64,000 nucleotides of DNA. Source: VXYK01 sp965214565 (GTDB lineage Bacteria; Actinomycetota; Acidimicrobiia; Acidimicrobiales; Aldehydirespiratoraceae). This document shows positions 42,048 through 50,876 of the stretch, piece by piece. Location of the stretch: contig OZ243951.1 in NCBI GenBank assembly GCA_965214565.1, forward strand, positions 1,426,001 through 1,490,000. The letters are read 5' to 3'. The notes beneath the pieces were generated by a model. That model did no database searches. It was not told where the DNA came from and saw only the letters and a program-made list of their open reading frames with translations. Numbering within the stretch: position 1 is the first letter of the stretch; the number at the start of each line of letters is the position of its first letter. The position numbers and the translations under genes were made by a program.

Positions 42048-43312
42048 GCGCTGAACGGGTGATGCGACGCGGTGACGACTCCGCGGTTCTGCGGCTCTCC
42101 GAAGCGGAGGCCAACCGCATCGGCGATGACGCTACGGACCCCGACGACGACGAACGAGTGATGCTCAACATGGGTCCGGCACACCCCTCGACGCACGGTG
42201 TGCTGCGTCTGATGCTGGAGATGGAGGGCGAAACGGTACTGCGGTCCAAGCCCGTGATCGGGTACCTCCACACCGGCATGGAGAAACAGGGCGAGAACCT
42301 CACATACCTGCAGGGTTGCACCAACGTGACCCGTATGGACTACGCCTCGCCGCTCTTCTCAGAGTTGGCCTTCTCCCTAACCACCGAGAAGCTCCTCGGT
42401 GTCGAAGTCCCCGAGCGCGCCACCTGGATCCGGATGCTGATGTGCGAGCTCAACCGTATTTCGTCACATCTGCTTTTTCTTGCGACCAACGGCATCGACC
42501 TGGGCGCGGTCTCCATGATGATCTACGGCTGGCGCGAACGCGAGGAGGTGCTGCGTTTCTTCGAGAAGGTCACCGGGCTGCGCATGAACCACAACTACAT
42601 CCGTGTAGGAGGGGTGGCTGCGGACCTCCCCGACGGTTGGCGAGACGACCTGCGCGACCTGCTCGACCTGATCGGGCCTCGCCTCGACGAGTACGACGTG
42701 TTGATGACCGGCCAGCCGATCTGGCGTGAGCGCCTGCAGGGGGTGGGGGCGATCAACGCCGATGAGGCGTTGGCGTTGTCAGCCACCGGGCCGCTGCTGC
42801 GCTCAACCGGCTACGCCTGGGATCTTCGGCGCGACGATCCGTACCTCGCCTATGACGAGGTTGACTTCGATGTCATTGTCGGCACCTACGGAGACTGTTA
42901 CGACCGTTACGCGATCCGCCTCAACGAGATCCGCGAATCAATGAAGATCGTGGAGCAAGTCATCGAGAAGATGCCCAGAGGCGACTACCGCCTGCAGGAC
43001 AAGAAGGTCACGCCACCACCGAGGGCCCGCATCGACGAGTCGATGGAGGCGCTGATCCACCATTTCAAGATCTTCACTGAGGGATTCAAGGTGCCTAAAG
43101 GAGAGGCCTACTGCGCGGTCGAGTCGCCACGCGGCGAGCTCGGCGTCTACATCGTCAGCGACGGCACCGGCACGCCATACCGGATGCGTGTGCGCCCTCC
43201 GAGCTTCATCAACATCCAGACGCTGCCGCACCTCATGAGCGGCGGGCTGATTGCCGACGGGGTCGCAATCATCTCCAGCGTCGACCCGGTGCTCGGCGAG
43301 GTCGACCGATGA
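42044..43312 (+). CDS. nuoD: NADH-quinone oxidoreductase subunit D
   Basis: 49-kDa subunit that forms the quinone pocket with NuoB. The 422-residue product carries LNMGPAHPSTHGVLRLMLEMEGE, GYLHTGMEKQGENLTYLQG and a C-terminal VDPVLGEVDR, all standard. About 35 extra residues precede the conserved start. It overlaps nuoC and nuoE by four bases each. Confidence 0.95.
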   Translation: MSAERVMRRGDDSAVLRLSEAEANRIGDDATDPDDDERVMLNMGPAHPSTHGVLRLMLEMEGETVLRSKPVIGYLHTGMEKQGENLTYLQGCTNVTRMDYASPLFSELAFSLTTEKLLGVEVPERATWIRMLMCELNRISSHLLFLATNGIDLGAVSMMIYGWREREEVLRFFEKVTGLRMNHNYIRVGGVAADLPDGWRDDLRDLLDLIGPRLDEYDVLMTGQPIWRERLQGVGAINADEALALSATGPLLRSTGYAWDLRRDDPYLAYDEVDFDVIVGTYGDCYDRYAIRLNEIRESMKIVEQVIEKMPRGDYRLQDKKVTPPPRARIDESMEALIHHFKIFTEGFKVPKGEAYCAVESPRGELGVYIVSDGTGTPYRMRVRPPSFINIQTLPHLMSGGLIADGVAIISSVDPVLGEVDR

Positions 43313-43953
43313 GCTTCTTCACTTCCGCGAACCTCGAGACAGCCCGCGAGATCATCTCCCGCTACCCGATACCGCGCTCCGCGCTCATCCCGCTGCTGCA
43401 TCTGGCCCAGGAACAGCACGGCTTCCTCACCGACGAGGCTATGCGCCAGGTGGCGGACCTCTGCGATGTGACCCCGGCCGAAGTCCGAGGCACGGGCAGC
43501 TTCTATGAGATGTTCAAGTTCCATCCTGTCGGCAGCTACTTGATCAACGTCTGCACCAACATCTCCTGCATGCTGCTCGGGGGGGAGGAACTGCTCGAAC
43601 ACGCCCAGCAGCGCCTCGGCGTGAAGACCGGCGGGACAACGCCGGACGGGATGTTCACCCTCGAAGACGTGGAGTGCATCGCTGCGTGTACGGAAGCACC
43701 CTGCCTGCAGGTCAACTACCGCTACCGCCTGCGGGTCACGGGCGACGAGTTCGACCAGTTGATAGACGACATCCGTGCAGGCCGTGCCGACGACCTGCCC
43801 CAGCACGGGACTCTCGCCACTGTGCGCCAGCGCATCGGGCACGACAGGGTCGCTCAGATAGTTCCCCCCGAAGAGGCCCGAGAGGCACCCGTGTGGTTCA
43901 GGCGGAACGCCCCTGTTGTTGACCGAAGCGGCGAAGACCAGGTGGTGAGTTGA
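43309..43953 (+). CDS. nuoE: NADH-quinone oxidoreductase subunit E
   Basis: 24-kDa thioredoxin-like subunit with the N1a [2Fe-2S] cluster. Ligand cysteines are visible at 82, 87, 123 and 127 (CTNISC and CIAAC). The 214-residue protein has the usual LIPLLHLAQEQHGFL start helix and a longer C-terminal tail rich in charged residues. It overlaps nuoD (ATGA) and nuoF by one base. Confidence 0.94.
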   Translation: MSFFTSANLETAREIISRYPIPRSALIPLLHLAQEQHGFLTDEAMRQVADLCDVTPAEVRGTGSFYEMFKFHPVGSYLINVCTNISCMLLGGEELLEHAQQRLGVKTGGTTPDGMFTLEDVECIAACTEAPCLQVNYRYRLRVTGDEFDQLIDDIRAGRADDLPQHGTLATVRQRIGHDRVAQIVPPEEAREAPVWFRRNAPVVDRSGEDQVVS

Positions 43954-45356
43954 TGGCCACCAACGGATATGTCGAGCACGCACCCGGATACGTCGACAAC
44001 GAGGGCCCCAAGATCGTCACTGGACGGTTCGGCTACTCCGACTCGTACACACTGGCCCGCTTCGAAGCGACCGGAGGCTATGAGGGTCTGCGAGCGGCCC
44101 TCGCCAGCAGACCCGCCGACGTCCACGACGTGGTACGTAGCGCCACGCTGCTCGGCCGCGGCGGCGCAGGATTCCCGGCAGGTGTCAAATGGGGGTTCCT
44201 GCCGCCCGGAAAGTTCCCCTACTACCTCGTCGTCAACGGCGATGAGAGCGAACCCGGCACCTACAAGGACCGTCTGCTCATGGAGCGCGACCCCCATCAG
44301 CTCATCGAAGGTTGCCTGATCACCTGCTATGCGCTCGGGCTCAGCCAGTGCTTCCTGTACGTGCGCGGCGAGATGGCGCTCGCACAGGAACGAATAGCCG
44401 CCGCGCTCAACGAGGCCTATGAGGCCGGCTACGTCGGCCGCAACATTCTCGACAGCGACTTTTCTGTGGACATAGTGCTCACCTGGGGTGCGGGCGCCTA
44501 CATCGTCGGTGAGGAAACCGCGCTCATCGAGAGCCTCGAAGGCAACCGGGGAATGCCCCGGCTCAAGCCCCCCTACTTCCCGGCAGCGATCGGGCTCTAC
44601 GGCCAGCCCACCATCGTCAACAATGTGGAGACGCTCGCCAACGTGGGTTGGTTGATGGTCAACGGCGCGGAGCAATACAAGAACTACGGTTCCGAGGCGT
44701 CGCCGGGGACGCGGATGTTCGCGGTCTCGGGGCATGTGCGCCGCCCGGGTGTGTATGAGGTTGAACATGGTGTCACAACCTTCAGAGAGTTGATCTACGG
44801 CGACAACTTCTGCCAGGGAATCCGGGAGGGCCGTGAGCTGAAGATGTTCATCCCGGGCGGCGGATCGGCGCCCTGGTTCTTCGAGGAGCACCTCGACCTC
44901 CCCTTGGAGGCCGGTCCGGTCGGGGCTGCGGGTTCGATGCTCGGCTCGGGGGCGATCGTAGTCATGGACGACACCACCGACGCGGTCAAAGCCGCGCTGC
45001 GGGTCGTCAGGTTCTTCGCCCGCGAGTCGTGCGGCAAGTGCACCCCCTGCCGCGAGGGCACGACCTGGGAGGAACGGATCCTTGAGCGAATCCTCAACGG
45101 CGCGGGCCGACCCAGCGACATCGATCTGCTGCTCGATATCGCCGACAACATCAGCCCCGGCCCCTACCCGGTCGCGGCATTCGAAAGCGAAGGCCTGGAT
45201 GCGGTGCCGTTCCCGCCCAAACAGACCACGATCTGTCCGCTCGGCCCTTCGTCGGTGGCGCCGATCGTCTCCACGGTCCGCCGCTTCCGTCATGAGTACG
45301 AGGCCAAGATCACCAGACGTGACTCGATACCGGTCCGTGCGGAGGTGCTGGCATGA
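43953..45356 (+). CDS. nuoF: NADH-quinone oxidoreductase subunit F
   Basis: 51-kDa subunit binding NADH, FMN and cluster N3. The 467-residue protein has GRGGAGFPAGVKWGF (FMN/NADH), GDESEPGTYKDRLLME, GEETALIESLEGNRGMPR and the cluster motif ESCGKCTPCREGT with a later Cys in TTICPLGP. A TTG one codon upstream is in frame; ATG 43953 overlapping the nuoE stop (TGATG) is preferred. It overlaps nuoG by four bases. Confidence 0.95.
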   Translation: MATNGYVEHAPGYVDNEGPKIVTGRFGYSDSYTLARFEATGGYEGLRAALASRPADVHDVVRSATLLGRGGAGFPAGVKWGFLPPGKFPYYLVVNGDESEPGTYKDRLLMERDPHQLIEGCLITCYALGLSQCFLYVRGEMALAQERIAAALNEAYEAGYVGRNILDSDFSVDIVLTWGAGAYIVGEETALIESLEGNRGMPRLKPPYFPAAIGLYGQPTIVNNVETLANVGWLMVNGAEQYKNYGSEASPGTRMFAVSGHVRRPGVYEVEHGVTTFRELIYGDNFCQGIREGRELKMFIPGGGSAPWFFEEHLDLPLEAGPVGAAGSMLGSGAIVVMDDTTDAVKAALRVVRFFARESCGKCTPCREGTTWEERILERILNGAGRPSDIDLLLDIADNISPGPYPVAAFESEGLDAVPFPPKQTTICPLGPSSVAPIVSTVRRFRHEYEAKITRRDSIPVRAEVLA

Positions 45357-47932
45357 CGGATACTCAGCGCGCCGAGACAGGCCCCCAAGAAGTGTCGACG
45401 GTCAGCGTCACCGTCGACGGACGACAGATCGAGGCGTACCCCGATGAGCTGCTCATCGATGCCTGCGAACGCAACGGCACATATATCCCCAGGTTCTGTC
45501 ACCACCCTCGAATGAACCCGGTGGGGATGTGCCGAATGTGCCTGGTGGAGGTCGACACCGGTCGGGGACCCGGCCTGCAGCCGAGCTGCATGGTACCGGT
45601 GAGCGACAACATGTCCGTCGAGACCGATACTGAGGTGACCCGCAAAGCTCAGGACGGGGTGCTCGAGTTCCTGCTGATCAACCATCCCCTCGACTGCCCG
45701 GTCTGCGACAAGGGCGGCGAGTGCCCCCTTCAGGACCAGACCATGTCGTACGGCCCTGGCGAGTCCCGTTTCGTGGAGGAGAAGCGCCACTTCGAGAAGC
45801 CGATACCAATCAGCGACACCGTCTACTTGGACCGCGAACGATGCATCCTCTGCGACCGCTGCACGCGCTTCGCAGACGAGGTGGCCGGCGATGCGCTGAT
45901 CCACTTCATGGACCGGGGGGCCCACACGGAGGTCAACACGTTCCCTGACGAGCCGTTCGCCTCCTATTTCTCGGGCAACACCGTGCAGATCTGTCCGGTC
46001 GGGGCGCTCACTGCCAAGCCCTACCGCTTCAAGGCGCGTCCGTGGGACCTCAAGGAGACGATCTCGACTGCTTGGACCGATTCGGTCGGGTCTCGCATCA
46101 CGGTGCAGTCCTCTCGCAATCAGGTGTTGAGGATCCTCGGTGTCGACTCCGACGCGGTCAACTGGGGTTGGCTCTCCGACAAGGAGCGGTTCTCTTTCGA
46201 GGCGCTGAACAGCGACGCTCGTTTGCTTTCTCCGATGCTGCGGACCAACGGTCGACTCGAGACGGTCGGCTGGGCCGCAGCCTTCGACCGGGTGGTCGAC
46301 GCGCTCCGAGGTGCAGCCCCTGCACGTGTGGCGGTTATCGGCGGTGCCCGTCTCAACAACGAGGCTCAGTACGCCTGGGCGAAGCTGGCCAAGGGTGTCA
46401 TCGGCACCGACCATGTTGATGCCCAACTCGGAGACGGACTGCCTGCCGAGGTTGTGCTCGGCCTGCCGAGGGCCACCATCGACGATGCCTGCCGCCGTGG
46501 CGGGACGATCATCCTGTGCGGCGGTGACCCGAAGGAAGATCTCGGCGCGCTGTATCTGCGCCTCCGCCATGCCGTTGTGCAGGACGGGGCGACGCTCATC
46601 GAACTCACCCCACAGCGCACCGGCCTCAGTAACATTGCTGCACACTCGCTGCGCCCCCGACCAGGTGAGGTGGGAGATCTGGCCGCCGCGCTGGTCGCCG
46701 CCGCAACCAACCCCGACCCGGACTCCGCAGACGGCGACGCCCAACAAGACCCCGACACCAGCCCGGGGGGCTCCGGCTACGCCCGGCACCAGCACAGCGA
46801 GGGCTCCGGCTACGCCCGGCAACAGCAGAGCCTTCTTGCAGCGGCGCGTGACATCTCGGGGCCGGTGACGGTGGTCATCGGCCGGGCATCGTTGAGTGAG
46901 TCCGCTGATGCCACGGTCGACGCCGCGGTGGCCCTGTCGGCTTTGCCCGACGTTTCGTTCCTGTCCGGGTTGCGACGCGGCAACGTACACGGAGCGCTCG
47001 ATGCCGGACTGGTGCCGGGACTGCTCCCTGGTCGCACAACATTGGAACATGGTGCACAACGTTTCGCCGATGTTTGGCCAGGCGTTCCCGGGGAAATCGG
47101 TCACGACACAGAAGGCATCCTGCGGGCGGCCCAAGCAGGCGAGATCGACGTGCTGATCCTGCTCGGGGCTGACCCGTTGAACGACTTCCCTGACGTGGAT
47201 CTCGCTCGTGCGGGGGTGTCCGGTGCCGCGACGGTGGTTGCCGTCGACTTGTTACCCAACGACACCATCTCAGCCGTTGCCGACGTGGTCCTGGCTGCCG
47301 CAGCACCCACAGAATCGTCTGGCACATTCACCAATCTGGAGGGCCGGGTCAGCATCGTCGAGCAGATCGTCACGCCTGCGGGGATCTCGCGGCCCGACTG
47401 GATGATCGCTGCAGAGATCGCAGCCCGCCTCGGCCACGATCTCGGTGTTGATTCACCCGCGGCGATCCGGGCTGAACTGGCCTCGGTCTCCGAGATCCAC
47501 GCCCCGCTGACCCCTGAAGCGCTCGAGGCGTCCCTAGTGGAGGGGGTACTGCTGGAGGGCAATGGAGACATCGGGCCGCCGGGCCCGTCTGGGGCCCCGA
47601 GTCCGGTCAACGACCGATATTCGATGCGCCTGCTGGCCACCCGCCGGATGTACGACGATGGCACCGCCCTTCGCTACAGCCCTGCGAGCAGCGGGCTCGG
47701 TCGGTCACTCGAGTTGCGACTGAACCCGGTCGACTTCGACAAGATCGGTGTTGAGGCGGGCACGCTAGTCCGGGTCGAGTCGGCCCGGGGCCACCTCGAC
47801 ATGCCCGTACGGGTCGATCCCGGCGTGCCCGTCGGTTCGGCGTCTGTGCCGTGGCGGACGCCTGGAGCCGACGTCAGGACCCTCATCGACTCCGCGTCGA
47901 CGGTGACTGACGTGAGGGTGGAGCGGCTGTGA
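45353..47932 (+). CDS. nuoG: NADH-quinone oxidoreductase subunit G
   Basis: 75-kDa iron-sulfur subunit, 859 residues. N-terminal [2Fe-2S] ligands lie in FCHHPRMNPVGMCRMC and PSCMVPV, followed by CPVCDKGGECPLQD and RCILCDRCTRFADEVAG, then a molybdopterin-oxidoreductase-like body without the cofactor. Residues about 460-495 form a low-complexity insert that ends in two 11-residue copies of GSGYAR(H/Q)(Q)(H/Q)S. It overlaps nuoF (ATGA) and nuoH (GTGA). Confidence 0.95.
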   Translation: MTDTQRAETGPQEVSTVSVTVDGRQIEAYPDELLIDACERNGTYIPRFCHHPRMNPVGMCRMCLVEVDTGRGPGLQPSCMVPVSDNMSVETDTEVTRKAQDGVLEFLLINHPLDCPVCDKGGECPLQDQTMSYGPGESRFVEEKRHFEKPIPISDTVYLDRERCILCDRCTRFADEVAGDALIHFMDRGAHTEVNTFPDEPFASYFSGNTVQICPVGALTAKPYRFKARPWDLKETISTAWTDSVGSRITVQSSRNQVLRILGVDSDAVNWGWLSDKERFSFEALNSDARLLSPMLRTNGRLETVGWAAAFDRVVDALRGAAPARVAVIGGARLNNEAQYAWAKLAKGVIGTDHVDAQLGDGLPAEVVLGLPRATIDDACRRGGTIILCGGDPKEDLGALYLRLRHAVVQDGATLIELTPQRTGLSNIAAHSLRPRPGEVGDLAAALVAAATNPDPDSADGDAQQDPDTSPGGSGYARHQHSEGSGYARQQQSLLAAARDISGPVTVVIGRASLSESADATVDAAVALSALPDVSFLSGLRRGNVHGALDAGLVPGLLPGRTTLEHGAQRFADVWPGVPGEIGHDTEGILRAAQAGEIDVLILLGADPLNDFPDVDLARAGVSGAATVVAVDLLPNDTISAVADVVLAAAAPTESSGTFTNLEGRVSIVEQIVTPAGISRPDWMIAAEIAARLGHDLGVDSPAAIRAELASVSEIHAPLTPEALEASLVEGVLLEGNGDIGPPGPSGAPSPVNDRYSMRLLATRRMYDDGTALRYSPASSGLGRSLELRLNPVDFDKIGVEAGTLVRVESARGHLDMPVRVDPGVPVGSASVPWRTPGADVRTLIDSASTVTDVRVERL
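46768..46833 (+). repeat. 33-bp in-frame tandem repeat inside nuoG
   Basis: Two head-to-tail 33-base units (46768-46800 and 46801-46833) encoding GSGYARHQHSE and GSGYARQQQSL at residues 473-494. The first 20 bases of the units are identical. The insertion lies in a surface-type low-complexity linker, so it probably does not disturb the fold. Confidence 0.85.
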
Positions 47933-49209
47933 CCTTCGCCGTCGATCCCCTCTTCGTCGACTCGATCGGTCTCAGTAAGGTAGCGGTAGTCCTGCTCAAG
48001 GTCGTTGTGGTCTTCGTGTTCCTGCTGGTTGCGGTGATGCTCAACATCTGGTTCATGCGCAAGGTCATCTCCGACATGCAGAACCGGATCGGCCCCAACC
48101 TGGCCGGGCCATGGGGAATTCTGGTGACCCTGGCGGACGGCATCAAACTGTTCTTCAAGGAAGATCTGATCCCCGAGAAGTCCCATCGGTTCGTCTTCAA
48201 GATGGCACCGTACCTGTCGCTGGTCCCTGCGTTCCTGGTGTTCGCGATAGTGCCGATCGGTGGCGACTTCAACCGCTCGGACGGCGCTGAGGGCGTTGTG
48301 ACGATTTTCGGCCATGACACGCTGCTGCAGGTTGCCGACCCGCCCGTCGGCATCCTCTTCTTCCTGGCGATGTCGTCGCTGGCGATCTATGGGGTGATGC
48401 TCGCGGGCTGGGGCTCCGGCTCGAAGTATCCGTTGCTGGGCTCGGTTAGAGCCTCGGCGCAGATGGTCAGCTACGAAGCTGCCCTGGGCCTGTCGATCGC
48501 CTCGGTCGTGCTCGTCAGCGGCACGCTGTCGATGCATGGAATTGTGGTGGATCAGGCCGGCGCGGGGTTCGGCGGGTTCATCCCCAACTGGAACATCCTC
48601 GTCACCGGTTTCATCCCGTTCGTCGTCTTTCTGATCGCGGGGACAGCGGAGCTCAACCATCCGCCCTTCGATCTGGTTGAGGCCGAACAGGAACTAGTCG
48701 GCGGTTTCCACACCGAGTACTCGTCGATCCGCTTCGCCCTGTTCTACCTGGCGGAGTTCATGAACCAGATCACGATGGGCGCGATCATCGTCACCCTGTT
48801 CCTGGGCGGTCCTGCTGGTCCGGCACTGTTCGTCCCGGCGGGCTGGTGGATTGGCGTTTTCTGGTTCTTCTTGAAGTTGATGTTCTTCCTGTTTGCCTTC
48901 GTGTGGCTGCGCGCCACGCTGCCCCGGCTCCGCTACGACCAGCTCATGGACCTCGGCTGGAAGGTGTTGATCCCCTTGTCGCTGGCATGGTTCCTGGTTC
49001 TCGCAGGCATCCAGATTGGTGATGCCCGCGGTTGGAGCAGCGTCGAAGTGGGCGCATTCGCGGTGGGTTTCGGGGTTGTCTGCATGCTCTGCGGTGCCTT
49101 GTTGATGATGGCGCTCCGCTCGGCTCGCATGGAACGTCTCGCCGAACTTGAAGGAGAAGGCGCTGATCTTCACGAGCCGACCGAAGGGGGCGTGCCGTGG
49201 CCGAGCTGA
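47929..49209 (+). CDS. nuoH: NADH-quinone oxidoreductase subunit H
   Basis: Membrane subunit that links the quinone pocket to the proton-pumping arm. The 426-residue protein has about eight spans, MQNRIGPNLAGPWGILVTLADGIKLFFKED near the start and NHPPFDLVEAEQELVGGFHTEYSS in the conserved cytoplasmic loop, followed by LRATLPRLRYDQLM. The hydrophilic C-terminal tail overlaps nuoI by 13 bases. GTG 47929 overlaps the nuoG stop. Confidence 0.95.
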   Translation: MTFAVDPLFVDSIGLSKVAVVLLKVVVVFVFLLVAVMLNIWFMRKVISDMQNRIGPNLAGPWGILVTLADGIKLFFKEDLIPEKSHRFVFKMAPYLSLVPAFLVFAIVPIGGDFNRSDGAEGVVTIFGHDTLLQVADPPVGILFFLAMSSLAIYGVMLAGWGSGSKYPLLGSVRASAQMVSYEAALGLSIASVVLVSGTLSMHGIVVDQAGAGFGGFIPNWNILVTGFIPFVVFLIAGTAELNHPPFDLVEAEQELVGGFHTEYSSIRFALFYLAEFMNQITMGAIIVTLFLGGPAGPALFVPAGWWIGVFWFFLKLMFFLFAFVWLRATLPRLRYDQLMDLGWKVLIPLSLAWFLVLAGIQIGDARGWSSVEVGAFAVGFGVVCMLCGALLMMALRSARMERLAELEGEGADLHEPTEGGVPWPS

Positions 49210-49913
49210 CCGACTATCTGAAGGGCTTCGTGGTCACCTTCAAGAAGCTATTCGAGGAGCGGGTCACCAAGGAGTACCGCGGGGGGATGGCCAAACCCGG
49301 CCAACCCGACGAGAAGCGGCCCAAGGTCGAACGCCTGCACGGTCGGCACGTCCTCAACCGCTACGAGGACGGCATGGAGAAGTGCATCGGCTGCGAACTC
49401 TGTGCCGGTGTGTGTCCGGCCAAGTGCATCCACGTGCGGGGGGCCGACAACGACCCGGACAATCCGACTTCGCCGGGCGAGCGGTTCGGTTACGTCTACG
49501 AGATCAATTACCTGCGCTGCATCCATTGCGACCTGTGTGTGGAAGCGTGCCCGACTCAGGCCATCACCGAATCGAAACTGTTCGAGTTCTCCTTCACCAA
49601 CCGCAACGACGCCATCTACACCCGCGACGAACTGCTGGTGGACGACGACGGCAAACCCCAGAAACTTCCATGGGAGGATTGGCGCGAAGGCGAGGACGAG
49701 TTGACCTCCGGGTGGATGCGCGCCACGTCGCCGTCAGGAGACCATCGCTACGAAGGTGTGGTGCAGTGGTCGGGGGAGCTCGGTTACGGCGTTCGAGCCC
49801 CCGAACTCGGCCAGTCCGCCGAGCCCGCAGCGGAAACAGCGGCAGACTCAGGTACATCGCAGGGCCCGGACGTGTCGCGAGACACGGGCACGTCGAGCGG
49901 AGGTGACGCGTGA
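49197..49913 (+). CDS. nuoI: NADH-quinone oxidoreductase subunit I
   Basis: Peripheral subunit with clusters N6a and N6b. Both motifs are complete: CIGCELCAGVCPAKCIHV (about 63-80) and CIHCDLCVEACPTQAI (about 107-122). The 238-residue protein is longer than the usual ~180 because of a C-terminal tail rich in Ser/Ala/Glu (from about 195). GTG 49197 is inside the nuoH end; its stop overlaps nuoJ (GTGA). Confidence 0.95.
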   Translation: MAELTDYLKGFVVTFKKLFEERVTKEYRGGMAKPGQPDEKRPKVERLHGRHVLNRYEDGMEKCIGCELCAGVCPAKCIHVRGADNDPDNPTSPGERFGYVYEINYLRCIHCDLCVEACPTQAITESKLFEFSFTNRNDAIYTRDELLVDDDGKPQKLPWEDWREGEDELTSGWMRATSPSGDHRYEGVVQWSGELGYGVRAPELGQSAEPAAETAADSGTSQGPDVSRDTGTSSGGDA

Positions 49914-50563
49914 GCGAAGTGATCGTCTTCGCGGTCGCGGCGGTGATTGTGTTGAGCGGCGCCGTCGGCGTGGTCGCATCGCGCAACCCCGTGCACTCCG
50001 CATTGTTCCTGATCCAGACGCTGTTCGGAGTCGCAGTGCTGTTTGTGCTGCAGGAAGCACATTTTCTGGCTGCAGTGCAGATCGTGGTCTACGCGGGAGC
50101 CATCGTCATCCTGTTCCTCTTCGTCATCATGCTGCTTGGTGTCGACACGGCCGACGACTGGTCGGTCGAACCGATCGCGGGCCAGCGCCCGCTCACGGTC
50201 ATCGTTGGAGCGGCCCTCCTCGGCCTCGGCCTGGCTCTGGTGGTGGTGGCGACCGATACGCTCACCGGAGAAGTGCGCAGCGGTGGTGAACGCGCCCTCG
50301 ACAACGAGTTGTTCACCGACATTGAACGCATCGGGCGTGTGCTGTTCACGGACTACGCACTTTCCTTCGAGGTAACCGCCGCCCTGTTGACGGTAGCGGT
50401 GATCGGTGCGGTGATGCTGACCCGCAGGATGCTGCGAAGCGAGATGCTCGCCGATCTCGAGACCGCCTCGATGGATCTCCCGCCCGCATCCCCCGACGGC
50501 CAGTCGGATCCTGACGCGCCCGACCTCGACGCGCCGGACCTCAAACAAGGTGCTGGGAGGTGA
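49910..50563 (+). CDS. nuoJ: NADH-quinone oxidoreductase subunit J
   Basis: Membrane subunit of 217 residues with five spans. The conserved third-span stretch reads FLAAVQIVVYAGAIVILFLFVIMLLG, with the pi-bulge region used in quinone-coupled motion. The C-terminal tail is acidic and Pro-rich. It begins inside the nuoI stop and ends 6 bases before nuoK. Confidence 0.93.
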   Translation: MSEVIVFAVAAVIVLSGAVGVVASRNPVHSALFLIQTLFGVAVLFVLQEAHFLAAVQIVVYAGAIVILFLFVIMLLGVDTADDWSVEPIAGQRPLTVIVGAALLGLGLALVVVATDTLTGEVRSGGERALDNELFTDIERIGRVLFTDYALSFEVTAALLTVAVIGAVMLTRRMLRSEMLADLETASMDLPPASPDGQSDPDAPDLDAPDLKQGAGR

Positions 50564-50569
50564 TCTCCG

Positions 50570-50875
50570 ATGGAACTCACCAATGACTGGTATCTGCTGC
50601 TGTCGGTGGTCATGTTCATCATCGGTGCTGTGGGTCTGCTGGTGCGGCGCAACCCGCTGGTGATGTTCATGTGCGTGGAACTGATGCTCAACGCCGTCAA
50701 CATCACCTTCGTGTCGCTCGGGACGGAACTCAACGATGTATCGGGCCAGATCGCGGTGTTCTTCGTGCTGGTGGTGGCGGCTGTCGAGGTGGTGGTCGGA
50801 CTCGCTCTGGTGGTGGCAATCAACCGGCGCCGAGCCGATGCCACCGCCGATGACGTCTCGGTGTTGAGGGGCTGA
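50570..50875 (+). CDS. nuoK: NADH-quinone oxidoreductase subunit K
   Basis: Small 101-residue membrane subunit with three spans, an antiporter-like element. The conserved glutamates sit in FMCVELMLNAVNITFV and VVVAAVEVVVGLALVV. A GGAGG ribosome site in the nuoJ end precedes ATG 50570. Its stop is one base before nuoL. Confidence 0.95.
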   Translation: MELTNDWYLLLSVVMFIIGAVGLLVRRNPLVMFMCVELMLNAVNITFVSLGTELNDVSGQIAVFFVLVVAAVEVVVGLALVVAINRRRADATADDVSVLRG

Positions 50876-50876
50876 G

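Noticed and set aside
45290..47134. 614-codon minus-strand frame across nuoG
   Set aside because: Antisense shadow of a strongly conserved gene; no recognisable domain.
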